This document shows, piece by piece, positions 28,227-36,861 of a stretch of 64,000 nt of DNA. The notes beneath the pieces are model-generated. The model made no database searches. It was not told where the DNA came from and worked only from the letters and a program-made list of their open reading frames with translations. The position numbers and the translations under genes are program-made. The first letter of the stretch is position 1. Every line of letters starts with the position of its first letter. The stretch is from an uncultured Gammaproteobacteria bacterium (GTDB lineage Bacteria; Pseudomonadota; Gammaproteobacteria; Berkiellales; Berkiellaceae), in contig CADEEZ010000003.1 in the NCBI GenBank assembly GCA_902826485.1, positions 35,208 through 99,207 on the forward strand, written 5' to 3'.

Positions 28227-29315
28227 CTAGTTGATATACGCCGCTATTTGGTTTTTTTCTCGGCTACGCCAATCAAACTCTGGATAACGGCCAATATTTT
28301 CTACCAAGTTAACATAATTTTGAGCTACCCAATAACAAGATTCCGTGATTTCAGATAATGTAACCTCAGAATTGTTTTGATCTAATCTAAATACATACCC
28401 ATTTATTTTATGTTTGATTATTTCAGGATGACACCCTACTTTGTTTGAAACAATCACGGGTAACCCATAAGCAATGGCCTCTTCAACTACTAAGCCCCAA
28501 GGCTCTTGTTGAGAAGGTAAAATCAAAACATCATGCTCGTAAAATAATGCGCTGATTTCTGAATTGGGTACGTGGCCTAGCAAACTGACATTGGTGATGT
28601 TTTTTTGCTTAATTTCTAGCTCGACAACCTTATCTAAGGGCCCTGTTCCGGCCAATGTTAAATGGTAATTTTTAAATTTTTCAGTAAATAATTGAATGAG
28701 TAGGCCAATATTTTTTTCTGAAGATAACCTGCCTAAATATAAAAAACGACCTGAAAATTTCTTAGCAAGCTTTACCTGATTGGTGAGCATTTTAGGTGGG
28801 TGTATTAATCCTACACCACCGGTAATTATTTTAACCTGCTTAAAATCTAATTGTTCTGCTAAGTTTTTCTGAAAAATGCCTGAAACATAGGCTGAAGAAA
28901 GTTTTGAAACAAATATTTTTTTAAGCCAAGATTTTGGGCCGGTTGTTTTACTTTCATGAATGCTAGATTCTATTGCTACAGATAGTTTTGTTTGAGAAAC
29001 TAATCCCCATGCTAACCAAAATTCTAGCAAATCCCACCCGCCTAATATTATTTTCTTAAATTTAATCTGGCTTAAAATTTTTATAAATTTTAAACTGGAC
29101 TTAAATTTAGATCGTTGCTCAAAAGGTGCAGAATTAATCATGAGGTGATCAAAACGATAATCAGTATTCTGAACAAAATCTTGAGTTCTAATTAATGAAC
29201 TGCCCGAAATAAAAATAACTAAGATAGATAATTGGTCTGCGAGCTTATTATATAAATTTATCTTATAGAAAGCCGGAAGGTGTGTAACAAACACATAGTC
29301 ATATATTTTCGTCAT
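28227..29315 (-). CDS. GT4 family glycosyltransferase
   Basis: 362-residue GT-B enzyme opening the minus-strand glycosyltransferase run. It shows YVFVTHLPAFYKINLYNKLA at the N terminus, FLYLGRLSSEKNIGLLIQLF, LAGTGPLD, and EPWGLVVEEAIAYGLPVIVS, the GT4 EX7E region. The N-terminal pattern is like WfgS/WcaC-type enzymes that act on polysaccharide intermediates. It diverges from the carbamoyltransferase gene, with 122 bases between. Acceptor unknown. Confidence 0.82.
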   Translation of the reverse strand: MTKIYDYVFVTHLPAFYKINLYNKLADQLSILVIFISGSSLIRTQDFVQNTDYRFDHLMINSAPFEQRSKFKSSLKFIKILSQIKFKKIILGGWDLLEFWLAWGLVSQTKLSVAIESSIHESKTTGPKSWLKKIFVSKLSSAYVSGIFQKNLAEQLDFKQVKIITGGVGLIHPPKMLTNQVKLAKKFSGRFLYLGRLSSEKNIGLLIQLFTEKFKNYHLTLAGTGPLDKVVELEIKQKNITNVSLLGHVPNSEISALFYEHDVLILPSQQEPWGLVVEEAIAYGLPVIVSNKVGCHPEIIKHKINGYVFRLDQNNSEVTLSEITESCYWVAQNYVNLVENIGRYPEFDWRSREKNQIAAYIN

Positions 29316-29437
29316 ACTAAACCTACCTAAGGTGTCCAGCTATTCGCCATAGCATTTACTATTAATGCTTCATCTTAACGCATAAATACTTTAAACTTAC
29401 GCTCTTCTGATTACTGAGTTATACAAGGGAGTGAAAT

Positions 29438-31318
29438 TTGAGTAAAGCAGTTTACATACTTGGGGTATCCGCCTATTATCATGACTCGGCAGCTGCACTC
29501 ATCAAAAATGGTACCATCATCGCCGCTGCACAAGAAGAGCGATTTACGCGAAAAAAACATGATGCAGCCTTCCCTAAACAAGCCATTCAATATTGCCTCG
29601 AAGAAGCAGGCATTCGGCTTAGTGAAGTTACCCACGTTGTTTTCTATGATAAACCTTTGCTTAAATTTGAAAGAATTTTAGAAACTTACCTTAGTTATGT
29701 TCCTAAAGGCTTTAGTTCTTTTTTAGCCAGTATGCCCGTTTGGTTAAAAGAAAAGTTGTTTTTAAAAACGACTTTGGCGAAAGAGCTTTGTGCTCTCTCG
29801 GGTTTGTCTAAATCTGATTTACCTGGTCTTTATTTTACACAGCATCATCAATCGCATGCTGCTTCTGCTTTTTTTCCCAGCCCTTTTAAAAAAGCCGCTG
29901 TTTTATGTCTAGATGGCGTAGGAGAATGGGCCACTTCTTCTCTTTGGTTAGGAAATGAAAACAAATTAACCCCTCTTTGGGAAATTGATTTCCCTCATTC
30001 TTTGGGCCTACTTTACTCAGCTTTTACCTATTTTACCGGCTTTAAAGTCAATTCAGGTGAATATAAGTTAATGGGCCTAGCTCCCTATGGTGAGCCAAAA
30101 TATGTTAAAGCGATATTAGAAAATTTAATTGATATTAAGTCTGATGGTACGTTTAGGTTAAACATGACGTATTTTAATTATGCGACTGGTTTATCGATGA
30201 CCAATAATGCTTTTGCTAAATTATTTGGTGGGCCGGCTAGAAAAGCCGAAAGTGAAATCACCCAACGTGAAATGGATTTAGCCGCTTCTATTCAAGTGGT
30301 CACAGAACAAATTGTGCAAAACTTAGCCGAAACTGCTTACAAAGAATGTAATACGCCTAATTTATGTTTAGCGGGTGGCGTCGCACTCAATTGTGTTTCT
30401 AACGGAAAGCTACTTCGAAATGGGTCATTTATGGATATATGGGTGCAACCCGCTGCGGGTGATGCCGGGGGCGCATTAGGCGCAGCTTTGTCATTATGGT
30501 ATGAATATTTAAACCAATCACGCAATATTACTGAAACACATACCACCAATCTTAATAACTATTATCAAGATGACATGAAAGGGGGATATCTAGGGCCCGA
30601 ATTTACCACTTCGGCTATTACTGATTATTTAGACAAAATGCGTGCTAAATATAACGTATTAGATACAGCAGAATTAAATTCAACTGCGGCAGGTTTATTA
30701 GCCAAAGAAAATGTGATTGGTTGGTTTCAAGGCCGTATGGAATTTGGACCCAGAGCATTAGGTGCTCGGTCGATTATTGGTGATGCTCGTTCACCTAAAA
30801 TGCAATCGACCATGAACCAAAAAATTAAATTTCGGGAATCTTTTAGGCCTTTTGCCCCTGTGGTAAAAGCAGATAAAGTCAGTGAATGGTTTGAACATAA
30901 TAGACCGAGCCCTTATATGCTCATGGTTTCACCTGTTCACCCAAGCAAGCAAATTTCGATGACCGAAGGGCAAAAAAAACTATTTGGCATATCAAAACTA
31001 CAAGTACCGAGATCTACCATTCCGGCTGTTACACATGTAGATCACTCTGCTCGAGTTCAAACAGTTCACCCGGAAACCAATCCTAGATTTTATGATTTGC
31101 TCGATAAATTTGAAGAGATAACAGGTTGTCCGGTATTAATTAATACGTCTTTTAATGTGAGAGGCGAACCCATTGTTTGCACACCTGAAGATGCTTACCG
31201 CTGTTTTATGCGTACTGAAATGGATTATTTAGTATTAGAAAATGTGATTTTAAGTAAAAAAGAGCAACCCTTGTGGGAAGAAGAACACAATTGGAAAGAT
31301 GAGTTTGTGTTAGATTAA
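29438..31318 (+). CDS. O-carbamoyltransferase, NodU/CmcH family
   Basis: Transfers a carbamoyl group from carbamoyl phosphate to a hydroxyl, probably on a sugar of the surface glycan. At 626 residues both domains are complete. The N-terminal Kae1-like domain shows GVSAYYHDSAAALI, EERFTRKKHD, HHQSHAASAFF and LDGVGEWATSS; CLAGGVALNCVSNGKL and WVQPAAGDAGGALGAAL follow. The C-terminal YrdC-like domain shows GWFQGRMEFGPRALGARSI. The start is TTG at 29438, supported by AAGGGAGTG just upstream. SxtJ and DUF5989 genes follow, the usual partners. Confidence 0.92.
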   Translation: MSKAVYILGVSAYYHDSAAALIKNGTIIAAAQEERFTRKKHDAAFPKQAIQYCLEEAGIRLSEVTHVVFYDKPLLKFERILETYLSYVPKGFSSFLASMPVWLKEKLFLKTTLAKELCALSGLSKSDLPGLYFTQHHQSHAASAFFPSPFKKAAVLCLDGVGEWATSSLWLGNENKLTPLWEIDFPHSLGLLYSAFTYFTGFKVNSGEYKLMGLAPYGEPKYVKAILENLIDIKSDGTFRLNMTYFNYATGLSMTNNAFAKLFGGPARKAESEITQREMDLAASIQVVTEQIVQNLAETAYKECNTPNLCLAGGVALNCVSNGKLLRNGSFMDIWVQPAAGDAGGALGAALSLWYEYLNQSRNITETHTTNLNNYYQDDMKGGYLGPEFTTSAITDYLDKMRAKYNVLDTAELNSTAAGLLAKENVIGWFQGRMEFGPRALGARSIIGDARSPKMQSTMNQKIKFRESFRPFAPVVKADKVSEWFEHNRPSPYMLMVSPVHPSKQISMTEGQKKLFGISKLQVPRSTIPAVTHVDHSARVQTVHPETNPRFYDLLDKFEEITGCPVLINTSFNVRGEPIVCTPEDAYRCFMRTEMDYLVLENVILSKKEQPLWEEEHNWKDEFVLD

Positions 31319-31335
31319 GAAAAATAGAGAATATA

Positions 31336-31725
31336 ATGCAAAGTAAACAAGAATTAAGAAAATTTGGCTTAATCATGGCGGGTGTGATTACTGTTTTATT
31401 TGGCCTGATGATCCCCGTTATAAGTAATAATTCATATCCACTGTGGCCATGGACTATTGCTTCTGTTTTTTTAATAGTGAGTATCATCCATCCAAAATTA
31501 CTCAACCAAGTATATAAACTTTGGATGGAAATTGGCCATGTTTTAGGCTGGATAAATACCCGAATTATCTTAGCTGTTTTATTTTTTGGCATATTAACGC
31601 CTGTTGGTTTGATTATGCGAATCTTGGGTAAAGACCCTTTACTGAAAAAAGTAGACGCAAATTTAGCTAGTTACCGTGTAATCTGTAAACCCATAGAATC
31701 TAACGAATTTGAGAGGCCTTTTTAA
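31336..31725 (+). CDS. SxtJ family membrane protein
   Basis: 129-residue protein with three or four hydrophobic segments (LIMAGVITVLFGLMIPVI, PWTIASVFLIVSII, TRIILAVLFFGILTPVGLIM) and a KDPLLKK turn near the C terminus. This is the pattern of SxtJ proteins, which regularly accompany NodU-type carbamoyltransferases. The family is named from the saxitoxin cluster, but its biochemical role is unclear; a membrane anchor or partner for the carbamoyltransferase is plausible. It lies 17 bases after the carbamoyltransferase gene and 2 bases before the next small gene. Confidence 0.8.
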   Translation: MQSKQELRKFGLIMAGVITVLFGLMIPVISNNSYPLWPWTIASVFLIVSIIHPKLLNQVYKLWMEIGHVLGWINTRIILAVLFFGILTPVGLIMRILGKDPLLKKVDANLASYRVICKPIESNEFERPF

Positions 31726-31727
31726 CT

Positions 31728-31880
31728 ATGATTGAATTAATGTGCGATCTTTGGCAATTTTTAAAAATACGTAAAAAATTCTGGCTAGCCCCTATTATTA
31801 TGGTGATGATGTTATTGGGTGCCTTAATTGTGTTTGCCCAAGGTTCTGTGGTGGCGCCTTTTATTTATACGTTGTTTTAA
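31728..31880 (+). CDS. DUF5989 family small membrane protein (50 residues)
   Basis: ATG at 31728 to TAA at 31880. MIELMCDLWQFLKIRKKFW is followed by one long hydrophobic segment (LAPIIMVMMLLGALIVF) and AQGSVVAPFIYTLF. Small proteins of exactly this design (DUF5989) sit between SxtJ and an SGNH protein in carbamoyltransferase cassettes. The start is two bases after the sxtJ stop. A single-pass inner-membrane protein is predicted. Function unknown; the fixed context suggests it helps place the carbamoylation machinery at the membrane. Confidence 0.8.
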   Translation: MIELMCDLWQFLKIRKKFWLAPIIMVMMLLGALIVFAQGSVVAPFIYTLF

Positions 31881-31895
31881 TTCATCGGTATAATC

Positions 31896-31992
31896 TGTCA
31901 TGCCAGCGAAGGCTGGCATCCAGGAAAATAATAGCCTGAATAAGAATTATGTTTTAGAAAGGTACTGGATGCCAGCCTTCGCTGGCATGACA
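31896..31992. repeat. Long inverted repeat, ATGCCAGCGAAGGCTGGCAT family, copy 2
   Basis: Arms 31896-31923 and 31965-31992 are perfect 28-base inverted copies around a 41-base loop. The outer 24 bases of each arm are the same as in the copy at 20621-20703, while the loops differ. In the plus-strand frame of the next gene it reads MPAKAGIQ...WMPAFAGMT, giving a false N-terminal extension. Confidence 0.92.
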
Positions 31993-32022
31993 AATTTGAT
32001 TATGATAGTAAACGAGCCCTTA

Positions 32023-32985
32023 ATGAAACCAACAAATAATATTTTCGAAAAAAACCCTAAAAAAACTTTATTTTTTTTAAGTCTATTTGCTATCGTTATT
32101 TCGCTGGTGTTATTAGAGCTTTCTGCCTCAAAAATATTTGGCCTCGGAAAGGTGCTTGTTTATCAATCAAACCCTCTTTATGGCTACCGTCCTATACCTA
32201 ATCAAAATGTATCTCGAGACGGCGGTAATACTAATATTAAAATTAATAATTTGGGCTTAAGAGCGAATCATGATTGGCTTGAAAAAACATCTGATAAAAA
32301 ACGGGTGTTATTTTTAGGGGATTCAGTTACTTACGGCGGTAGCTATATAGACAATAACGATTTATTCTCAAGTTTAGCATTCAAACATAATAAAAAAATA
32401 GAAACCGCTAATGCCGGCGTGAATGGCTGGGGCATTTTAAACATACAGGGTTTAATTACCAATCTAAACTTTATGCCCGCAGATATTTATATTACGGTGA
32501 TTCCTGAAGGCGATTTTTACCGGGGATTCAATGGCATTGGAGGGCAACCTTTTTGGACAAGAACACCTAAATTTGCTCTTGAAGAATTATTACAACACGT
32601 GATGTATGTTTTATCGCTTAAAAAAAATTCGGGTTTAAATATTTCAGCATTGCCCCATCACGAACTAGAAAAAATTATTGACTTAGGTGCTCTGGCACTA
32701 AAAGAGTATGATTTATATTTAAAGCAAAATGGTTTTAAGCATTATATTTTTATTAGCCCTACTCTCCCTCAGGTACTCAACCAAGCAAAAAACGACGTTT
32801 TAGTTGAAAATGCTTTAAAAAAACATGCCTTAAATGCTACTTATATTAAAAATAAAATAGACGAAAATTTATCAACAGCACAAAGACAAAATTTATTTCA
32901 CGATAGTATTCATTTATCTAAAGCAGGCCATCAATTATGGGCAGACCTCATTCAACAAGAAATAAATTTAAATTTTTCTTCTTAA
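32023..32985 (+). CDS. SGNH/GDSL hydrolase-like protein, membrane-anchored
   Basis: I place the start at ATG 32023; the frame is open to ATG 31900, but those codons are the palindromic repeat. The mature reading is about 320 residues with an N-terminal anchor (TLFFLSLFAIVISLVLLEL). Block I is FLGDSVTYGGSY, the block III-like Asn is in NAGVNGWG, and block V is HDSIHLSKAGHQLW, so the Ser-Asp-His set is present. It probably acts in the periplasm, adding or removing an ester on the glycan. It ends the carbamoyltransferase-SxtJ-DUF5989 series and overlaps the next SGNH gene. Confidence 0.75.
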   Translation: MKPTNNIFEKNPKKTLFFLSLFAIVISLVLLELSASKIFGLGKVLVYQSNPLYGYRPIPNQNVSRDGGNTNIKINNLGLRANHDWLEKTSDKKRVLFLGDSVTYGGSYIDNNDLFSSLAFKHNKKIETANAGVNGWGILNIQGLITNLNFMPADIYITVIPEGDFYRGFNGIGGQPFWTRTPKFALEELLQHVMYVLSLKKNSGLNISALPHHELEKIIDLGALALKEYDLYLKQNGFKHYIFISPTLPQVLNQAKNDVLVENALKKHALNATYIKNKIDENLSTAQRQNLFHDSIHLSKAGHQLWADLIQQEINLNFSS

Positions 32986-34091
32986 TTTTATTATTAATAA
33001 GTACAATTTTTAGCTTATCGACTAATATATATTTTTTTAAACTTAACCATTACTTATTGATCCCTAATACTCTTTTTAGTTTATTTATCATAAGCGTTTT
33101 GTACAGCGTTTTTTTTTCAAAATTAAGAATCATAACCGCAAACTTTTCTGTTTTAATCGCTTTACTATTATCTATCGAATCTGGATTTTTTTTAAAATCG
33201 CATATATTTTCACAAGATAAAAACTTAGGAACATACAGTTACCATTTTTTTGAATCCGATCCTGAGTTAGGATATAAAATCTCGGCTGGACCAAAAACAT
33301 ACACCAGTATTCGTACAATAAATAAAAAAATCATTTACGATGTTTCATATACTATTGATAAAAATGGATTTCGACTCACACCCAAATCTCAATCTAATAG
33401 GGCTTGTATTTGGTTTTTGGGAGATTCTTTCACTTTTGGTGAAGGTCTTAAAAATGAAGAGTCATTACCTTGGATCTGGGCTGAAGAGAAAAAGGTCAAC
33501 ACTCGCAATTTTGCTGTTCCAGGATACGGGCCTCATCAAATCCTTCGTTTTTTAGAATTAAGCCATTCTTACGATCACAACGACTGTAAACCAGATTTTA
33601 TTTTTCTTCAGCTAATACCTTCACATATATTAAGAACGCTTGGCAACTCTAGTTGGGATAAAAACGGCCCTTGGTATGATATAGACAATGAAGGAAATTT
33701 ATTTCTAAAAGGAAAATTTTCAGATCAGGTAAATAAACCTAAAAATATCTATTTACAAAAAAGCTACTTAGTAAGATATATTGAATCTAAAATTACCCCA
33801 CCTGCTTTCGTTACTGAACATGATTGGAAAGTATATAAAAAAATCATTCAAAATATATATACCCAAAGCCATAAACTTAATGCAAAAGTTGTTTTGTTAT
33901 TTTGGGATATTGATATATCCAATAAACCGCTGACTTACACTGAAGAATCAAAAAAAATTCTAGATGATCTGAATATTGATTATGTTTTAGCCTCTAGTTT
34001 ACTCGGACCAAAAGTCGAGCATTATTTTATTAAAGGTGATGGGCATCCAAATGCAGAGGGATTTAAAACTGTTGCATCCAAGTTTAACTAG
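32937..34091 (+). CDS. SGNH/GDSL-like protein with N-terminal membrane segments
   Basis: 384 residues: two or three hydrophobic segments in residues 10-85, then a soluble domain with ELGYKIS, FLGDSFTFGEGL (block I), FAVPGYGPHQILRFLE and GDGHPNAEGFKTVA (block V Asp/His). It is clearly related to the 60792-61964 protein, sharing IIYDVSYTIDKNGFR-like and GYGPHQ segments. It overlaps the preceding SGNH gene by 49 bases, and no better internal Met was found, so the start may be imprecise. It ends overlapping a convergent GT2 gene by 4 bases. Role in glycan esterification inferred. Confidence 0.7.
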   Translation: MGRPHSTRNKFKFFFLILLLISTIFSLSTNIYFFKLNHYLLIPNTLFSLFIISVLYSVFFSKLRIITANFSVLIALLLSIESGFFLKSHIFSQDKNLGTYSYHFFESDPELGYKISAGPKTYTSIRTINKKIIYDVSYTIDKNGFRLTPKSQSNRACIWFLGDSFTFGEGLKNEESLPWIWAEEKKVNTRNFAVPGYGPHQILRFLELSHSYDHNDCKPDFIFLQLIPSHILRTLGNSSWDKNGPWYDIDNEGNLFLKGKFSDQVNKPKNIYLQKSYLVRYIESKITPPAFVTEHDWKVYKKIIQNIYTQSHKLNAKVVLLFWDIDISNKPLTYTEESKKILDDLNIDYVLASSLLGPKVEHYFIKGDGHPNAEGFKTVASKFN

Positions 34092-34855
34092 TGCTTAAGT
34101 AGTTTAACTCTGATTTTATATTTTAAAATACTCCAGTAATGAATTAACTTTAAAATATATATTGGCGCAATTTTATGCCGCATTTTAATATCATGATATT
34201 CTTGATAAATATCTAAAATTTTTCCTGTACCCACCCCACCCTCGACCCAATTAGCGATAATTTTATCGATTAATTTTATTTTGGGGAATTGATGATAACT
34301 CCTTAATAATAATTCATAATCCATGGCATACTTAATGTCAGGGGAAAATAAACCATAATGATTAAAGTATCGTTTATGCATAAACATACCTTGATGAGGT
34401 AGGCCTAATTTAAATAACAACGAATTTTTATTAAAGTTTTTAATATGGCTAGGGGCCACCCACAATAGAACACTGTTTATACTGACTCGTTGTATTTTAC
34501 CCGCGATAATATCGTAAGTATTTATTTCTTCTAGATTTAGATTATTAAATATCTCAGATAAAATATTATTATGATAAAAACTGTCTCCTGCGCCCAAGAA
34601 ACAGATATAGTCGCCAATTGATGCTTTTACTCCCTTATTAAAAGCATCGCTAATGCCTTTGTCTGATTCTGAAATCCAATATGAGATTATTTGATTATTG
34701 CTTTTTAATACATCGATAGTCTCTTGCGAAGAGCCGCCGTCTATCACAATATATTCTAGATTATGATAGGTTTGATTTTTTATACTTTCTATTGTTTTAA
34801 GCAGGCCGATTGGATCGTTTAAGACTGCTGTAATGATGCTAATTTTTGGATTCAT
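34088..34855 (-). CDS. GT2 family glycosyltransferase (WcaE-like)
   Basis: Family 2 enzyme: KISIITAVLNDPIGLLKTIE, YIVIDGGSSQETID, ISESDKGISDAFNKG and CFLGAGDSF as the metal site. The frame is open to 34882, but ATG 34855 is preferred because it follows the stop of the upstream methyltransferase by five bases and puts the conserved ISIITA near the N terminus. The length is then 255 residues, the same as the paralogous enzyme at 26131-26898. PHQGMFMHKRYFNHYGLF is a family segment. It is co-transcribed after ugd and the methyltransferase. Acceptor unknown. Confidence 0.8.
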   Translation of the reverse strand: MNPKISIITAVLNDPIGLLKTIESIKNQTYHNLEYIVIDGGSSQETIDVLKSNNQIISYWISESDKGISDAFNKGVKASIGDYICFLGAGDSFYHNNILSEIFNNLNLEEINTYDIIAGKIQRVSINSVLLWVAPSHIKNFNKNSLLFKLGLPHQGMFMHKRYFNHYGLFSPDIKYAMDYELLLRSYHQFPKIKLIDKIIANWVEGGVGTGKILDIYQEYHDIKMRHKIAPIYILKLIHYWSILKYKIRVKLLKH

Positions 34856-34860
34856 ATTTT

Positions 34861-35430
34861 TTACTTTTGGGCAACCACACATAAATTTAAGCCAAGTTGA
34901 AAAGTCGATAGTTTAAACTTACTAAAGCCTACTTTAATTAAATCTCGACTTAAAGTTTGCTTAGTATAATAAAATTTATGATCTCGAATTTCAGCTTCAT
35001 CAATTACTTTTAATTTGTAAGCAATAAATTCTAATATGGGTTTTGCCGCTAACGAAGGGGTGGTTAGAATTAACTTTCCCCCTGGTTTCATCATGCGATA
35101 AATTTCAGCTAAATTTACTTCAGGTTTTTCTAAATGTTCAATATTAGCTAGCGATGTCACCACATCTATTGAATTATTTTCTACTGGCAAAATTTTATTT
35201 AAATCTGCTGCAATCACATTCTTACTAGGGGTAAGATCGATTCCCCATGCATCGTACCCTTTTTGCCTTAACTGATTAATTAGCAAGCCTTTCCCTGACC
35301 CCATATCTATAATCTTAGTTTGATGTGGCAAAGTATGACAATTTTTCAATGCTTTGTACACTTTACTAAACCTAAAGGAAGCCAATAATTTGTCTACTAT
35401 AAATTTTGGTTGAAAACTATGATTGCGCAT
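34861..35430 (-). CDS. Class I SAM-dependent methyltransferase
   Basis: About 189 residues. Motif I is KIIDMGSGKGLLINQL, followed by WGIDLTPSKNVIAADL, then SLANIEHLEKPEVNLAEIYR and MMKPGGKLILTTPS. An upstream in-frame Met at 35460 exists, but ATG 35430 has AGGAAA five bases before it and leaves only a 14-base overlap with ugd. It is sandwiched between ugd and a GT2, so the target is probably a sugar hydroxyl or a lipid-linked intermediate. Substrate unknown. Confidence 0.78.
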   Translation of the reverse strand: MRNHSFQPKFIVDKLLASFRFSKVYKALKNCHTLPHQTKIIDMGSGKGLLINQLRQKGYDAWGIDLTPSKNVIAADLNKILPVENNSIDVVTSLANIEHLEKPEVNLAEIYRMMKPGGKLILTTPSLAAKPILEFIAYKLKVIDEAEIRDHKFYYTKQTLSRDLIKVGFSKFKLSTFQLGLNLCVVAQK

Positions 35431-36748
35431 ATATTTTCCTGCCAATACCAAAATATTCAATATTTTCTTCTTTCATTCTTTCGGGTTCATACATATTTCT
35501 GCCATCAAAAATAACAGCAGATTTTAAAGCCTTTTTTATTTGATCAAAGTCAGGATTTTTATACACATTCCATTCGGTTAAAATCGCTAAGGCATCAGCC
35601 CCCTCTAGTGCTTGTTCTGGCGTCTCACAAAACATAAGATTGGGGTTATCCCCTAAAATTTTACGCGCCGAATCTAATGCTTCAGGATCGTGTGCCTGAA
35701 TTCTTGCACCTGATGCTAATAAGGCCTTGATGAGAACTAAACTTGGGGCATCACGCATATCATCGGTATTAGGCTTAAATGCCAGCCCCCATAGGGCGAT
35801 TACTTTATTTTTAAGATCATGTTTAAAATATGTTTGTATTTTATTCACAAGTACTTGTTTTTGTTTTTGATTTGCCTGTTGAACGGCCGATAAAATACTT
35901 AAATCATAATTATGTTGCTTTGCCGTGCCTATTAAGGCCTCAATATCTTTACCAAAACAAGAGCCACCATAACCACAACCTGGATTAATAAAGTGGTTTC
36001 CTATTCTTACATCACTCCCAATGCCACGCTTGATATGCTGAATATCAGCCCCAACCTTTTCTGCAAAATTAGCTAATTCATTCATGAAACTGATTTTAGT
36101 CGCCAATAAGCCATTAGCGGCATATTTTGTTAACTCTGCAGAAACACAATCCATCCAGATTAAATTATTTTTTGCTTCGGTAATAGGTTTGTATAATTTT
36201 TCAAGTGTTTTTTGTACTGAAGTGTTATTTGTATCACACCCTAAAACAACTCTATCGGGTTCTAAAAAATCTTGAATGGCTGAGCCTTCTTTTAAAAACT
36301 CTGGGTTTGAAATTACTTCAAAATTTGCTTTAGGTGATTTTTCAAGTATTATCTCTCGAATTTTTTGAACAGTACCTACTGGTGCTGTTGATTTTTGAAT
36401 AATGATTTTATAAGTAGTCATATTTTCAGCAATCGTATTCGCAACCGTGTAGACAAAGCGCATATCTGGCAGGCCATCAATACCTGGAGGCGTGCCAACA
36501 GCAATAAAAAGACATTCCCCGTGTGTGACGCCCAATTTTGCATTTGTAGCAAATTTTAAGTGTTCGGATTCTGTACACCGTTGAACAATTTCAGCTAACC
36601 CTGGTTCATAAATCGGCACGATACCTTGTTTAAGTTTGGCAATTTTTTCTTCATCAATATCTATACAAAGCACATCATTGCCCAAATCAGCAAAACACGC
36701 TGCTGCCACTAACCCTACATACCCTGTACCAAAAACTGTTATATTCAT
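35417..36748 (-). CDS. ugd: UDP-glucose 6-dehydrogenase
   Basis: Oxidises UDP-glucose to UDP-glucuronate with two NAD+. 443 residues, usual length. NAD motif GTGYVGLVAAACFADLG at residues 6-22, GTPPGIDGLPDM, STAPVGTV, NPEFLKEGSAIQDF, catalytic Lys region GLLATKISFMNE, and catalytic Cys in NPGCGYGGSCFGKD. GLAFKPNTDDMRDAPS is in the C-terminal UDP-binding domain. Divergent from the UDP-glucuronate decarboxylase gene, with about 113 bases between; the two act in succession. Confidence 0.95.
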   Translation of the reverse strand: MNITVFGTGYVGLVAAACFADLGNDVLCIDIDEEKIAKLKQGIVPIYEPGLAEIVQRCTESEHLKFATNAKLGVTHGECLFIAVGTPPGIDGLPDMRFVYTVANTIAENMTTYKIIIQKSTAPVGTVQKIREIILEKSPKANFEVISNPEFLKEGSAIQDFLEPDRVVLGCDTNNTSVQKTLEKLYKPITEAKNNLIWMDCVSAELTKYAANGLLATKISFMNELANFAEKVGADIQHIKRGIGSDVRIGNHFINPGCGYGGSCFGKDIEALIGTAKQHNYDLSILSAVQQANQKQKQVLVNKIQTYFKHDLKNKVIALWGLAFKPNTDDMRDAPSLVLIKALLASGARIQAHDPEALDSARKILGDNPNLMFCETPEQALEGADALAILTEWNVYKNPDFDQIKKALKSAVIFDGRNMYEPERMKEENIEYFGIGRKIYAQS

Positions 36749-36861
36749 CCTTATAACCCACTTAATTTTTTGTTTTAGTTATTCAAAAAGCCATAATAGA
36801 TCTAATAAAGGCCATTGTGCTAGACTATGCGCCAACATTCTAGAAAATATAGTTGTTAGTT

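Noticed and set aside
31900..32022. N-terminal extension of the SGNH protein from an ATG at 31900
   Set aside because: The codons are a dispersed palindromic repeat present elsewhere in the window; the membrane anchor and family similarity begin after ATG 32023.
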